Notes: generated from the letters alone by a model not told the origin. A stretch of DNA of 64,000 bases from Planctomycetota bacterium (GCA_020638735.1 JACKHZ010000015.1:62001-126000), one strand, 5' to 3'; shown: positions 31,847-41,470, counted from the stretch's first letter. Numbers and translations: made by a program.

Positions 31847-34402
31847 TCAGCGCATCGGGTCGTCGTTGACGACGTCGGTGATCTGCGCGCGCACCATCAC
31901 CATCAGGCTGCGGTTCTCGTCGGCCGAACCCTCCTGCTTGAACAGGATCGAGATCAGCGGCAGTCGGGCCATCAGCGGGATCTCGGCGCGGCGCTCCTTG
32001 GTCAGCACCTGGCGCAGGCCGCCCAGCAGCAGCGAGCCGCCGTCCGGCACCTTGGCCGTGGTGCGGAAGCGCGTGACGGTCAGCTTCGGCAGCTGAATCG
32101 TCACCGGCAGCGTCGAACCGGCGAGCGACGTCGTGAACGTCGGGATCGGGCGCTCGAGCTCGGCGACGGTCGGGTTGAGGTCCAGCACGATGTACTTGCG
32201 GTCGTTCTGGATGATCGGCTTGACGTCCAGCACGATGCCGTCCTGGATCACGTCGACCTTGGGGTCGGCGATGAACGCCGCCTGCGCGACTTCGACGTCG
32301 AAGTCCCGCACGTAGGCGGTCTGGTTGATCACCGCGACGTGGCCGCGGGTGCGGTCCATCACCGACAGGATCTGGCTGTTGACGACCTCGCTGTCCTGGC
32401 GCTTCTCGACGGCGCGCAGGATCAGGTTGAGCTGGGTGTCGTCGATCAGCGTCCAGCCGGCCGTCAGGCCGCCCGTCGGGCTCAGCACGCGGCCGAGGTC
32501 CGTGACGAAGTAGTTCTCGGTGCGGGCGCGCACGTCGCCGTCGCTGCCGTCGTTGAAGAACGCGCCGGCGAGCGGGTTGGCGGCGGGGTCGCCGGTGCCG
32601 CCGTTGTCGGCGCCGCGCGAGGCGTTGTTGACGAGGCCGTTGGTGACGTCGTCGAGGGAGACCGTGTCACCCTTGTTGCCCGAGCCGCCGAGGCCGCGGA
32701 TGTCGACGCCGATCTCCTGCAGGAAGTTGCGGGAGAGCGTCAGGAACTTCGAGTCGATCGTCACGACCGGCGTCTGGAAGCGCCGCATGTCGCCGAGGAT
32801 CTTGACGATCTTCTGCTGCATCTCGGGGCTCGCGGTCACCGACAGCAGGCCCGAGTCCTCGGGGCGGATGTCGACCCCTTCGGTCGTCCAGTATTCCTCG
32901 CCGGTCGCCTTCTTCAGCGTCTCGCTGAGCTGGCCGATGTCGATCGGGATGATCTTGTCGTCGCCCTCGAAGCCCGAGCGCGGCTCGTCACCGGACTCCT
33001 CGTTCGGGATGCCTTCGATGACCGGCGGGTTGAACTCGGCCAGCGGGAAGATCAGGTCCTTGACCGGGTAGATCTCGGTGATCAGCGTGCCGGCTGCCTG
33101 CGACTTGTTGCCGATGACGACGACGCCGTTCTTGACCGTCCAGGCGAGGTTCTCGCTGCGGCCGACCATGTGGTTGAGGAAGTCGCGCAGCGACATCGAC
33201 GCGGCCAGCTCGATCACGACCACGAGGCTCTCCGAGTCGATGATCTCGCGGGCCTCGGGCGTGGTGATGATCTGCACGCCGGTGATCAGGCTCAGGTTCT
33301 TGATCACGTCCAGGTAGGCGCCGGTCTCCTCGGTGTAGGTGAGGCGGCCGACCTGGGTGTTGTTGACCTTCTCGCTGAGCGCGGCGTCCTGCGGATCGAG
33401 CGCCTTCGGGCCGGTCGTGCGCGCGGCGCGGGCGTTGGCGCGGGCCCAGATCACCGGGTCCATGCGCAGGGTCTCGGTCTGCGGGATCTTCAGGTCCGCG
33501 TCGGCCTCGAGCGACTTGTTGATCTCCCGGGCGCGATCCTTGATGAACTTCTCGTTGGAGGCGTCGCGCGCCGCCTTCATCGAGATGGTGCGCATCTCGT
33601 AGGCGATGGCGTTGCTCGGCTCGGCGTCGAGCGCGCGCTGCGCGAAGTCCTGCGCGCGGTCGAACTGGCGCGCGTCGAAGGCGAGCTGCGACTGGTGGAT
33701 CAGCGCGTCGACGCGGGCGCGCTTGTCGGCCTGGATGCGCGCGTAGTCGCGGCGCAGCTGCTCGGCGATCTGCGCGTTCTGCTCGGCCTGGGTCTGGCGC
33801 TGCTGCTCTTCGTAGAGCCGCTCGGCCTCGGCCTTCTGGCTGGCGACCTGCTCCGGCAGGCCCATCCAGTCCATGTCGCTCTTGATCTCGATCGCCAGAT
33901 CGGCGCGGCGCAGCTCTTCGACGGCGCCCGCGTAGTCCTTGTCGGCGATCGCCTGGCCGGCGCTCTGCAGCTGGTTCTGCACGGTGGCGCGAGCGCGCTC
34001 TTCGGCGAGCTGCTGGCGACGCATCCACTCGTCGGCGATGTTGGTGACGGTGCCGGCCGGCTCGCCCAGCTCGGCCTGCACGGCCGACAGCTGGAGGCGC
34101 ACCTCGTCGTCGGCGGGGGCGACCTGCCTCGCCTTCAGCAGCTCCATCTTCGCCGCCTGCAGCTGACCGCGCATGCGCAGTTCCTGAGCGTTCTCCAGCC
34201 AGTGCTTGACCAGCTCGGCGTTGCGCTCGGCCTCGACGCCCTGTGGCGAAGGGGACTGCGTGTTCGACGTGTCGGACGCGCTGGACATGTCGTCCATGCC
34301 GCGGCCGTTGTCGCTTGCGGTGTCGTTCGGAGTGGAGCAGGCGGTGCCGAGGATGGCAGCCGTCAGGGAAGCAGCGAGAAGGCGCGGATGTTCGGGAACC
34401 AT
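31847..34402 (-). CDS. Outer-membrane secretin with N-terminal TPR-like region (copy 1)
   Basis: This 851-aa protein starts with a short signal ending LGTACS, probably a lipoprotein. About 60-300 is helical and TPR-like (KHWLENAQELRMRGQLQAAKM). N-domains with repeated b-a-b pattern follow, and then the secretin pore domain with KVPDGGSLLLGGLR and an ENRSLMVMVRAQI end. Secretins form large outer-membrane channels for type II/III/IV machines. It is a paralogue of the protein at 41454-44210. It is separated from the ExbD genes by a terminator and 422 bp, so it has its own promoter. No GspE-type ATPase or pseudopilin is nearby. Confidence 0.87.
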   Translation of the reverse strand: MVPEHPRLLAASLTAAILGTACSTPNDTASDNGRGMDDMSSASDTSNTQSPSPQGVEAERNAELVKHWLENAQELRMRGQLQAAKMELLKARQVAPADDEVRLQLSAVQAELGEPAGTVTNIADEWMRRQQLAEERARATVQNQLQSAGQAIADKDYAGAVEELRRADLAIEIKSDMDWMGLPEQVASQKAEAERLYEEQQRQTQAEQNAQIAEQLRRDYARIQADKRARVDALIHQSQLAFDARQFDRAQDFAQRALDAEPSNAIAYEMRTISMKAARDASNEKFIKDRAREINKSLEADADLKIPQTETLRMDPVIWARANARAARTTGPKALDPQDAALSEKVNNTQVGRLTYTEETGAYLDVIKNLSLITGVQIITTPEAREIIDSESLVVVIELAASMSLRDFLNHMVGRSENLAWTVKNGVVVIGNKSQAAGTLITEIYPVKDLIFPLAEFNPPVIEGIPNEESGDEPRSGFEGDDKIIPIDIGQLSETLKKATGEEYWTTEGVDIRPEDSGLLSVTASPEMQQKIVKILGDMRRFQTPVVTIDSKFLTLSRNFLQEIGVDIRGLGGSGNKGDTVSLDDVTNGLVNNASRGADNGGTGDPAANPLAGAFFNDGSDGDVRARTENYFVTDLGRVLSPTGGLTAGWTLIDDTQLNLILRAVEKRQDSEVVNSQILSVMDRTRGHVAVINQTAYVRDFDVEVAQAAFIADPKVDVIQDGIVLDVKPIIQNDRKYIVLDLNPTVAELERPIPTFTTSLAGSTLPVTIQLPKLTVTRFRTTAKVPDGGSLLLGGLRQVLTKERRAEIPLMARLPLISILFKQEGSADENRSLMVMVRAQITDVVNDDPMR

Positions 34403-34824
34403 CGTTTCACGCTCGGTGCGTTACCAGAATGCGAACCGGGGCCACGCGAGTGGCACCCTTACCCGTGACGACGACAAGCGATCGGAGGACAGACACGATG
34501 GGGAGACATCGCCGCGTGCGAGAGGGGACGATTCGCAGGCGACCGATCGAGAGGGACTTGTGACGACAGGGAGCGGACGGAGTCGAGGCCGGGCGATCGC
34601 GATCGACCGGACACGGGAGGCGCACCGTAGCCACGTAGAGCTACCCGTGCCAGCGCTTTTTCCGCGTGCCCGCCAGGTCGCAAGGGCGTGGGCCGCCGGG
34701 TCTTTCCGTCAGGAGGCCCGGCGTTCCGGATGCGGCGGGCAAAACCGCCGCGGGCCCGCACCAGGCGGGCCCGCGAGCAGGTGGTGGGGTGGCTCGGGCC
34801 GGGCGCGAGGCCCGGCCGCGGGCG
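34403..34824. other. 422-bp intergenic region, ExbD2 to secretin 1
   Basis: No gene is supported here. It holds the ExbD terminator hairpin at 34749-34775, a second weaker hairpin (ggccgggc/gcccggcc) near 34798-34816, and presumably the promoter of secretin 1. No convincing -35/-10 pair or Shine-Dalgarno sequence was seen. Confidence 0.5.
34749..34775 (-). terminator. Terminator after the ExbB/ExbD genes
   Basis: Perfect 11-bp stem cgcgggcccgc/gcgggcccgcg with a 5-nt loop, followed on the minus strand by GCGGTTTT. It lies about 50 bp past the second ExbD stop. Confidence 0.6.
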
Positions 34825-35370
34825 TCACTTGCCGGGGCCGAGGCCGCCGCCGAAGTTGACCTCTTCGAAGCCGGCCGCGTTGGCCGCGTCGTTGGTCTCC
34901 GCGACGTCCTTGTAGTAGGTGCCCGGGTAGGCCTCGATGACGCAGGACATCAGCTTCTTGCCGCCGGTGGCCTTGTCCGGCACCTGGCTGGCGGGGTCGC
35001 TGGCGATGCGCTCGAGCTCCTTCTTGACCTCCTGGATCGAGTAGAGCGGCTTCGGGCCGACCTCCCACTTGACCAGGTGGCCCGTCAGCTTGAAGCGGTT
35101 CGGGCGCTCGGTGTTCGGGTTGATGCCCGGGCCGTCGCGGCCGTAGTCCTTGGTGCCGGCCGATTGCACGTGGATCTTGATCGAGAGCTGCTCCTGCGGC
35201 TCGACGACGGTGTTCTGGCTGCCCTTGTCGGTCGGCAAGAACGCGTCGAGCTTGGACTCGAGCACTTTGAACTCGATGCAGATGAAGAAGATGATCATCA
35301 AGAACACGACGTCGATCATCGGCGTCATGTCTGCCTTCACTTCTTCCTGGGCGTCGTCGAGGGCACTCAT
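34825..35370 (-). CDS. ExbD/TolR-family protein (second copy)
   Basis: This 181-aa protein has one N-terminal transmembrane helix starting at MTPMIDVVFLMIIFFICIEF, with the membrane Asp20 that carries protons in ExbD/TolR. A periplasmic domain of about 135 residues ends in Gly-rich FGGGLGPGK. Its ATG overlaps the preceding ExbD stop by 4 bp. The periplasmic part is not similar to that of its neighbour by eye, so the two ExbD proteins probably do different jobs or form a mixed dimer. It works with the ExbB upstream to convert proton-motive force into periplasmic movement. Confidence 0.88.
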   Translation of the reverse strand: MSALDDAQEEVKADMTPMIDVVFLMIIFFICIEFKVLESKLDAFLPTDKGSQNTVVEPQEQLSIKIHVQSAGTKDYGRDGPGINPNTERPNRFKLTGHLVKWEVGPKPLYSIQEVKKELERIASDPASQVPDKATGGKKLMSCVIEAYPGTYYKDVAETNDAANAAGFEEVNFGGGLGPGK

Positions 35371-35900
35371 TTCTTCAGGCTCGCGTTCTTCTCACCGGTT
35401 TCCTTGTCCTCTTCCGACAGGGCCAGCTGCACCTTCCAGAAGGCGATCTTCGGCTGGCTGCACTGCTTCATGATCTCGCCGACGACGTTCCATTCGGTCC
35501 ACTTGTCGGCGCGGATGAGGATCGGTTCGTCGATGACCTTGGCCGCCACACCTTCCTTGTCGACGAGATGCAAGGCATTGGTGCGCACTCCCTGCTCGCG
35601 GATGTTGAAGAGCAGGTCGTAGATCAGCTTCAGCTTGTTCTTCTCGGGGTCGAGCGGGTTGTAGGCGACGACACCCTGGTAGACGACCGTGCCGTTCTGC
35701 AGCACGTTCAGGATCGGGCGGTTCTCCGGGGGAGACTCGTCCGGCTCCTGGAACTCCGCGCGCGGCAGGATCAGGTCCTCGAGGTTCTTCTGGCTCAGGT
35801 CGATGACCAGCACGAAGAAGATCATCAAGAGGAAGACGCAGTCGATCATCGGCGTCATGTCCATCTCGATGGTCTCCTTGACCATCTTCTCAACGTTCAT
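35367..35900 (-). CDS. ExbD/TolR-family protein (first copy)
   Basis: This 177-aa protein has an N-terminal transmembrane helix MTPMIDCVFLLMIFFVLVID with the conserved Asp20 and a periplasmic domain (RPILNVLQNGTVVYQGVVAYNP; PILIRADKWTEWNVVGEIM) typical of ExbD. A good Shine-Dalgarno (AGGAGA) precedes the ATG, 84 nt after the ExbB stop. It overlaps the second ExbD gene by 4 bp. Together ExbB and the two ExbD proteins would form a proton-driven motor complex in the inner membrane. Confidence 0.9.
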   Translation of the reverse strand: MNVEKMVKETIEMDMTPMIDCVFLLMIFFVLVIDLSQKNLEDLILPRAEFQEPDESPPENRPILNVLQNGTVVYQGVVAYNPLDPEKNKLKLIYDLLFNIREQGVRTNALHLVDKEGVAAKVIDEPILIRADKWTEWNVVGEIMKQCSQPKIAFWKVQLALSEEDKETGEKNASLKK

Positions 35901-35984
35901 GCGGCTTCTCCTGGTGTGTGCCGCCCCGCGTGGGGGCGGCGTCTAGGGAGCTCGGGAAGCAAACGGGCAGGCAGGAGCCGCCGT

Positions 35985-36710
35985 TCACTTGCCGCGGAAA
36001 CGCTCGAAGAGGTCTTCCGTGATCGCGTTGATCTCGGTCGAGGTCTTGATCACGCGGTTGCGCAGCGTGAAGAAGGCGATGCCGACCGGGATGGCGACCG
36101 ACAGGCCGAGCATCGTCGTGATCAGCGCCATCTTGATGCCGCCTGCCAGCTTGGCCGGCGACACGTTGCCGCCCGACGACGCGATCTTGCCGAACGTGAC
36201 GAACATGCCCGTCACCGTGCCGAACAGACCCATCATCGGCGCGATGGCCGAGATCAGCGACAGCCAGCCGATCTTCTGGAACAGCTTGACCGACTCCTCG
36301 GTCTGCATCTCGCGCAGCGAGGTCTGCATGGTCTCGAACGAGTGGCCGAGCTTCGACAGGCCCGCGCCGATCACGTTCGTCATGTAGTTCTTCTCCTGCT
36401 CGCACAGCTCGACGGCGTCCTGGAAGTTCTCGCCGTCGAACAGCGCCTCCAGCTCGTCGAGCAGGTCCGGCGGCGCGAGCTTCTCGCGCTTGATCGTCAT
36501 GAAGTTCTCGATGATCAGCGCCACCGCGACGATCGACATCAGCATGATCAGGTAGCCGATCAGGCCAGCCTTGTCGTAGTCGAAGATCTCGGCGATGAAG
36601 CTCGGCTGCTCCGTCTCGCCTTCGCCCCCCTGGGCGAGCAGCGAGGTGGCCATCAGGAGCGGCGCGGAGACGGCGAGGACGCGAACGAACGGCACGTGCT
36701 TGAGGATCAT
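35985..36710 (-). CDS. ExbB/TolQ/MotA-family proton channel protein
   Basis: This 241-aa protein has a signal-like N-terminal helix (VRVLAVSAPLLMATSLLAQG), an extracytoplasmic acidic stretch, then three transmembrane helices. The last two contain IAPMMGLFGTVTGMFVTF and GIKMALITTMLGLSVAIPVGIAFF, the core MotA/TolQ/ExbB signature. It forms the pentameric channel around ExbD. The extra N-terminal segment is common in ExbB proteins outside enterobacteria. ATG 36710 was chosen because homology and the signal helix begin there; the open frame upstream is only antisense sequence. Confidence 0.9.
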   Translation of the reverse strand: MILKHVPFVRVLAVSAPLLMATSLLAQGGEGETEQPSFIAEIFDYDKAGLIGYLIMLMSIVAVALIIENFMTIKREKLAPPDLLDELEALFDGENFQDAVELCEQEKNYMTNVIGAGLSKLGHSFETMQTSLREMQTEESVKLFQKIGWLSLISAIAPMMGLFGTVTGMFVTFGKIASSGGNVSPAKLAGGIKMALITTMLGLSVAIPVGIAFFTLRNRVIKTSTEINAITEDLFERFRGK

Positions 36711-37012
36711 GGAACTGCGGGTACCTGCATTCGGGCAGGTCAGGAGAGGGGCTTGGTCCGGAGGGATCTGGAAAGAGAGGGGGGCGAGAGTTTGCGCGAC
36801 AGGCAGAGGGCAGGAAAGCCCCCCGCCGCAAAAGTCTGACGCGTCTCGGGGCAATGCTCGGGGCACCGTCGACGGGCCCATCGCGGAAGTCGGATCGGGC
36901 ACCGCGGTCGCGAACTGTCGTGCGCGACTGCCCAGCCAAGAGAGACGGCTCAGCAAAGAGCAGCTGCGCAGCGAAAAGCAACTGCGCAGCGAAAAGCAAC
37001 TGCGCAGCGAAA
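36711..37012. other. 302-bp intergenic region upstream of ExbB
   Basis: No gene is supported. It ends in a 3x18-bp tandem repeat directly after the stop codon of the upstream TPR gene. Promoter elements were not recognised. Confidence 0.5.
36959..37012. repeat. 3 x 18-bp tandem repeat next to a stop codon
   Basis: Units agcaactgcgcagcgaaa lie at 36959-36976 (one mismatch), 36977-36994 and 36995-37012; the TGA of the TPR gene begins at the next base on the minus strand. Each unit holds the 10-bp palindrome gctgcgcagc at its core or junction. Confidence 0.9.
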
Positions 37013-38131
37013 TCACTTCTCCGACTCGACGCGCGCCAGCGACGCCCAGCGGCTCGCCGGGTAGGCGGTGTAGACGATCTGGAAGTAGCCCTGAGCGCGC
37101 TTCTTGTAGCCGTCGCCCTCGAGGTCGGGGCCGAGCGCGAGCAGCACGCGGCCGAGGTAGTAGTTGGCCTTGGCGCTGGCCTCGCCGCCGGCGATGTCGC
37201 GGATGCTGGCATGGGCCAGCGCCAGCTGCGCGCGGCGCAGCGCGGTCGGCTCGGGGGTGGCGCCGGCGGCGAGGAAGATCGCTTCGCCTTCGCCGGCGTA
37301 GCCCGCGGCGACCAGCGCCGGGTCCTTGGCGTTCTCCAGCGTGCGGAAGAACGACTCGGCCTGGTTGAAGTCCTTGTCGACCAGGTAGGTCTCGCCCTCG
37401 CCGACGCGCGCCTGCGTCTGCAGCGCGGCGAGTTCGGCCTTGTCGGTCGCGTCGGCGCTGGCCAGCGCGCTCTCGGCGGCGCTGGCCGCCGACTTGAACT
37501 GCGTGCGCGCCTCGCTGGCCTTCTGGTCGGCGAGCAGCGTCAGCGCCAGCTCGAACTTGGCCCGCGCGCCCCAGATGCCGCCGAAGCCGTCGCGCACGGC
37601 GCGGTCGTCGAGCTCCTTGAGCGTCTCGGCGGCGGTGCCGGCGGTGCCTGCCAGGCGCTGGGCGCGGCCGGTCAGCAGCAGCGCCTCGGGCGTGCGCCAG
37701 TGGTTGGGGTTGGCGTCGAGCCAGGTGCGCGCGTGCGCGGCGGCGGTCGACGCGGCGCCCTTGTCGTTGCCGATCGCGGCCACCGCGGCCTTGATCTGGA
37801 AGAACTCGGCGTCGGCCTTCACCAGCGGGCGATCGCTCTGCACGGTGCCGAACAGCTGCGTCGCGTTCTGGAAGTCGCCGCGCTCGAGCGCGGCCCGGCC
37901 GGCGATGAACGCCTCGGGCAGGTCGCTCCACTCGACCGACTCGACCTGGTGCGCGGGGATCTCGAACGAGTCGCTGCCGCGCTTGCCGCGCACGCCGCTG
38001 AGCAGGAACTCCTCGATCTCCAGGCCGCGCACGCGCGAGCCGTCCTTCTTCAGGATGACGTCGTTGATCTTCTGGGCGGAGACCGTCGGCAGCAGGAACG
38101 CCACGGGCAGCAGCAGGGTCAGGAAGCGCAT
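37013..38131 (-). CDS. Exported TPR protein of the secretin/ExbBD locus
   Basis: This 372-aa protein has a Sec signal peptide (MRFLTLLLPVAFLLPTVSA) and then a short b-rich part (INDVILKKDGSRVRGLEIEEF). The rest is TPR-like helical repeats (AFIAGRAALERGDFQNATQLF; AKFELALTLLADQKASEARTQF; KANYYLGRVLLAL). It is a periplasmic scaffold by prediction. It lies 69 nt after the larger TPR gene and 302 nt before ExbB. I do not know a named family. Its neighbours suggest that it links the inner-membrane motor with the secretins. Confidence 0.8.
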   Translation of the reverse strand: MRFLTLLLPVAFLLPTVSAQKINDVILKKDGSRVRGLEIEEFLLSGVRGKRGSDSFEIPAHQVESVEWSDLPEAFIAGRAALERGDFQNATQLFGTVQSDRPLVKADAEFFQIKAAVAAIGNDKGAASTAAAHARTWLDANPNHWRTPEALLLTGRAQRLAGTAGTAAETLKELDDRAVRDGFGGIWGARAKFELALTLLADQKASEARTQFKSAASAAESALASADATDKAELAALQTQARVGEGETYLVDKDFNQAESFFRTLENAKDPALVAAGYAGEGEAIFLAAGATPEPTALRRAQLALAHASIRDIAGGEASAKANYYLGRVLLALGPDLEGDGYKKRAQGYFQIVYTAYPASRWASLARVESEK

Positions 38132-38170
38132 TTCGGACTGTTGGGGTGTGGGGGTCGCGGCGGGCGGGGA

Positions 38171-38203
38171 TCAGCGGGTTCGATCAGCGATTCGGTTCGA
38201 TCA
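38171..38203. repeat. Imperfect tandem copies containing the stop codon
   Basis: On the minus strand the TPR gene ends TGATCGAACC..., and TGATCGAACC plus a partial TGATC recur at 38186 and 38173. Each copy brings its own TGA. Confidence 0.7.
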
Positions 38204-41095
38204 ACGGTTCGTCTGGAAGTAGCTCAGCAGCTTCAGGCCTTCGGCGCCGTAGCTGCGCAGCGTGGCGAAGTCGTCGGTGCTGCGGGCCAGGCGGTAGAAG
38301 GAGCCGGCGGTGTCGTTGAACTTGCCGTCCTTCTTGCCGGCCTGCTTCGCGAACCAGTACGACTCCCACATGAAGCGGTACCACTCGAGGCTGAACTTCT
38401 TGATCTCCGGCCGGCTCATCCAGATGCGGTAGGACTTCTCCGGGTCGCCGTAGTACTTCATGTAGGCCTCGATCGGCTTGTCGAGGCCCGGCTCGCGCAC
38501 CGGCGCGCCGGTGCTCGAGAACTCGAACCAGCCGCCGAGCGCGCGCGCCAGCTGACGCTTCAGCTCCCAGTCGTCGGGGTTGGCCGTCTCGGCGGCGAGC
38601 AGCATGTCGTACGCCTCCTGGAAGCGGCGCTGCTGCATCAGCGCTTCACCGACCATCGGGCGGACCAGCTTGTCGACGACGTCCTTCGACTGCTCGTCGG
38701 CGCCGTAGAGATCGATCGACTTCTTGGCGACGTCGTCGACCTTCTTCCACTCGCCGAGCGACTCGAAGCCCTGCATGGTCGCGATCAGCACGGCGAGCTG
38801 CGGCCGCGGTGAGTTCTGGATGTAGTCGCTGCCGAGCGCGGTCAGCTTCTGCGTCATCGTCTTGACCTCGGCCTCGGCGGCGGAGATCGCGCCCTTCGGC
38901 TTGTCCTCCTTGATCGCCTTGTCGAGCTCCTCGGTCAGCATCTTCTGCTTGCCCTGGTACTCCTTGAAGATCTCGGTGGCGAGGCGCGAGGCGCGCGTCG
39001 AGTCCTTCTGCTTGAGCTGCGCGTAGGTGGCCTCGGCCTGCTCGAAGTCACCCTTGTCGGTGTGCAGGCGGCCTTCGTAGGCGAGCACCTGCGGCAGGAA
39101 GGTGTCGCCGTCGGCGGCGTGGTTGCTCATGTACGCGTCCATCTTGGCGATGGCGTCGTCGTACTTGGCGAGGTCCTGCTGCAGCTTGAACTCCTCGCTG
39201 CCGCGGGCCTCGTAGTAGGCAATCCAGACCTCGTTGAAGTCGTTGGCGGCGATCGCCGCGGTGCGCACCTGCTGCTTGCCGGTGTCGCGCTGGTTCAGCT
39301 CGGTGTTCTTGACGTAGTCGCGGTAGGACTCGATCGAGGCCTTCGCGGCGGCGAAGTCACCGGCCATCGCCTGGGCGCGACCGACGCGCACCAGCGCCTG
39401 CTCGTAGTAGACGTAGTCGGACTGCACCTTGGCGAACTCGGCGGCAGCCTCGGCGAACTTGTTGTCCTGCAGCAGCTCGTTGGCGGACTTCCAGGCCAGC
39501 TTGTTGGCGCCGCCGGTGCTGACCTTCGAGGCGAGGTTGACGGCGTCCTCCCACAGCGAGGTGAAGAACGTGTCCTCCTTGGTCAGGCGCTTGTGCAGCG
39601 ACACGGTGCGGTCGAGCTGGTCGCCGAGGTCGCTGGCCTTGCCCTCGGCGGCCTCGTCCTTCACGCCGCTCGCCAGGTAGGCCTTGATGCCCTCCTCCAT
39701 GCACAGCATCGCCTCGACGAAGCGATCGGTGCGACCGTAGGCCTGGCCGAGCAGCTGCCAGGCCTCCATCGCGAACTCCTTCTTCTCGTCGTCGCTCATG
39801 ACGCCGACGGCGTGGCGCAGGCTCTTGATCGCCTCTTCGAACTCCTGGTTCTGCAGCTGGCCCTTGCCGACCTCGAACAGCAGCGAGCCCGAGACGAGGC
39901 TCTGCTGCACGCCGAGGATGTCGCTGAGCACCTGCTTGGCCTTGATGCCGACGAAGTCGGCCGGGTGCTTGTCGTTGATCTTCTGCGCCATCGCCAGCGC
40001 GGCCTTGACCTTCTGCGCGTCACCCGACTCCGCGTGGAAGCGCGCCTCGGCGAGCAGCATCATGTGCCCGAAGGTCGGGCTGACGACGTCGAACTCCTCG
40101 GCGCCCTCCTCACCGAACTTCTTGACCGCCTCGTGGAACTTGGCGAACAGCTCGGCGGTGCCCTCGGCGCCCTCGCGAGCCATCGTCTCGCCGGCGCGCA
40201 CGTAGACCTCCTGCAGCATGTCGAACAGGAACGCCTGGACCTCGCCCGGCAGGTTCAGCTCGCCGTCCGCCGCCTGCGTCAGCGAGGTGCTGATCTGGTC
40301 GATGGTGTCGACGTAGGAGCCGATCGCGTCCGCCATCTGGCCGGCGACCTCGTAGCACTGCGCGATCTCGAACATTCCGCGCAGGCCGATCGCGGTCTCC
40401 TCGCCGGCCTCGAGCACCATCTCGGTCAGCTCTTCGATGGCGCGGTCGATCAGCACCGAGCGGTTCTCCTTGTCGGCGCGGCCCTGCTCGCGGGTCAGCA
40501 CGCCCTCCTTCATCCACATCAGGAAGAACTCGATCTCCTTCTCGGGGTCTTCGCGGCGGGGGCGCAGGGCCTCCTTGACGCGGCCGCAGGCCTCGATGCC
40601 GTTGCGCAGCACCTTGGAGGCCTCCTCGGTCAGCTCCTTGACCTTGTCCGGCGATTCCTGGCGGGCGATCTCCAACTCCTCGATCAGGAACTGGCCGAAG
40701 TCCTGCGACGCGTTGGCCAGCGTCGTCATCGCCTCGAGCTTGACCTCGTCGTCGCTGGTGCGATCGACCAGCTCCTGCGACTTCTCGACCGTCTCCTTGA
40801 ACAGCTGGCGCTGCTGGTCGCGATCGTTGCGCGAGCGCGCACCGTAGTAGGCGACCTCGACCGCCAGCTGGGCGATCTTGTCCTGGTCACCGGCGCCGCG
40901 ATACTCGCTGGCGAGGCGGTCGGCCTCGGCCTTGGCCAGCTCGATGAAGCGCATCTCCTTGGCGAGCGAGCGCACGAACGTGATCTCGCGGGCGAGCTGC
41001 CCCTGGGCCAGCAGCGTGGGGGCCAGCAGCGTGGGGGACAGGGCGGCGAAGGCGAGCGCGACGGCGCGACCGAGGCGGACGGAATTGCTGATCAC
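38201..41095 (-). CDS. Large exported TPR protein of the secretin/ExbBD locus
   Basis: This 964-aa protein has a signal peptide (VALAFAALSPTLLAPTLLAQG), in which PTLLA is doubled by a 15-bp DNA duplication. The remainder is almost entirely helical TPR-like repeats, for example AYGARSRNDRDQQ-type, GMFEIAQCYEVAGQMADAI, ALVRVGRAQAMAGDFAAAK and GEALMQQRRFQEAYDMLL. No enzymatic motif is seen. GTG 41095 is preferred since a GGAG lies just upstream and the signal starts there; upstream in-frame sequence is not protein-like. Probably a periplasmic scaffold acting with ExbBD and the secretins. Confidence 0.83.
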   Translation of the reverse strand: MISNSVRLGRAVALAFAALSPTLLAPTLLAQGQLAREITFVRSLAKEMRFIELAKAEADRLASEYRGAGDQDKIAQLAVEVAYYGARSRNDRDQQRQLFKETVEKSQELVDRTSDDEVKLEAMTTLANASQDFGQFLIEELEIARQESPDKVKELTEEASKVLRNGIEACGRVKEALRPRREDPEKEIEFFLMWMKEGVLTREQGRADKENRSVLIDRAIEELTEMVLEAGEETAIGLRGMFEIAQCYEVAGQMADAIGSYVDTIDQISTSLTQAADGELNLPGEVQAFLFDMLQEVYVRAGETMAREGAEGTAELFAKFHEAVKKFGEEGAEEFDVVSPTFGHMMLLAEARFHAESGDAQKVKAALAMAQKINDKHPADFVGIKAKQVLSDILGVQQSLVSGSLLFEVGKGQLQNQEFEEAIKSLRHAVGVMSDDEKKEFAMEAWQLLGQAYGRTDRFVEAMLCMEEGIKAYLASGVKDEAAEGKASDLGDQLDRTVSLHKRLTKEDTFFTSLWEDAVNLASKVSTGGANKLAWKSANELLQDNKFAEAAAEFAKVQSDYVYYEQALVRVGRAQAMAGDFAAAKASIESYRDYVKNTELNQRDTGKQQVRTAAIAANDFNEVWIAYYEARGSEEFKLQQDLAKYDDAIAKMDAYMSNHAADGDTFLPQVLAYEGRLHTDKGDFEQAEATYAQLKQKDSTRASRLATEIFKEYQGKQKMLTEELDKAIKEDKPKGAISAAEAEVKTMTQKLTALGSDYIQNSPRPQLAVLIATMQGFESLGEWKKVDDVAKKSIDLYGADEQSKDVVDKLVRPMVGEALMQQRRFQEAYDMLLAAETANPDDWELKRQLARALGGWFEFSSTGAPVREPGLDKPIEAYMKYYGDPEKSYRIWMSRPEIKKFSLEWYRFMWESYWFAKQAGKKDGKFNDTAGSFYRLARSTDDFATLRSYGAEGLKLLSYFQTNR
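41006..41035. repeat. In-frame 15-bp tandem duplication in a signal peptide
   Basis: Two perfect copies (41006-41020, 41021-41035) encode PTLLA-PTLLA in the signal peptide of the large TPR protein. Confidence 0.9.
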
Positions 41096-41453
41096 GAACA
41101 GACTCCGATGGTGGAACCGCACGAATGCAGGACAAGTACAGCGGATGGGCCGGCGACGGCGGGCCGCGGGCGCGATCGGAGTGCGGAATCGGGGGCTGAA
41201 GCCGCACACCGCCGAGGGGTGAACGGCGCAGTATAGCGACGAGTTCACGCGATCCAACGGTGCGATCGCGGGGCCGGGCGTGCGTCGCGCGGCGCCGGCG
41301 GGGCCGCCGCAAACGCAGCGCGGCCGCCGTCTCCCGGGGGAGGCGGCGGCCGCGTGCAAGTGCTCAGGGCAGCATCTGCTCGGCGAGCGGCGTTGCTCGG
41401 CGAGCCTGCTGCCTGCTCAGCGCATCGAGCCTGCCCAGCGCATCGAGATCGGC
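41096..41453. other. 358-bp intergenic region, secretin 2 to large TPR gene
   Basis: No gene is supported. It contains the secretin 2 terminator at 41319-41354, part of a tandem repeat at 41415-41470 and, by position, the promoter of the large TPR gene, which was not recognised. Confidence 0.5.
41319..41354 (-). terminator. Terminator of the second secretin gene
   Basis: A 17-bp stem (41319-41335 with 41338-41354; one G-U pair) with a 2-nt loop is followed on the minus strand by TGCGTTTGCGG. The T-run is short, but position, about 100 bp past the stop, fits. Confidence 0.55.
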
Positions 41454-41470
41454 TCAGCGCATCGAGATCG
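41415..41470. repeat. Tandem repeat spanning the secretin stop codon
   Basis: Three units of 18, 19 and 19 bp (41415-41432, 41433-41451, 41452-41470) share agcgcatcgag. The copy at 41452 encodes the C-terminal PISMR and TGA of the secretin; the other two lie beyond the stop. Confidence 0.85.

Noticed and set aside
36959..37012. CRISPR-like array
   Set aside because: The three 18-bp units are directly adjacent, without spacers, and no cas gene is present.
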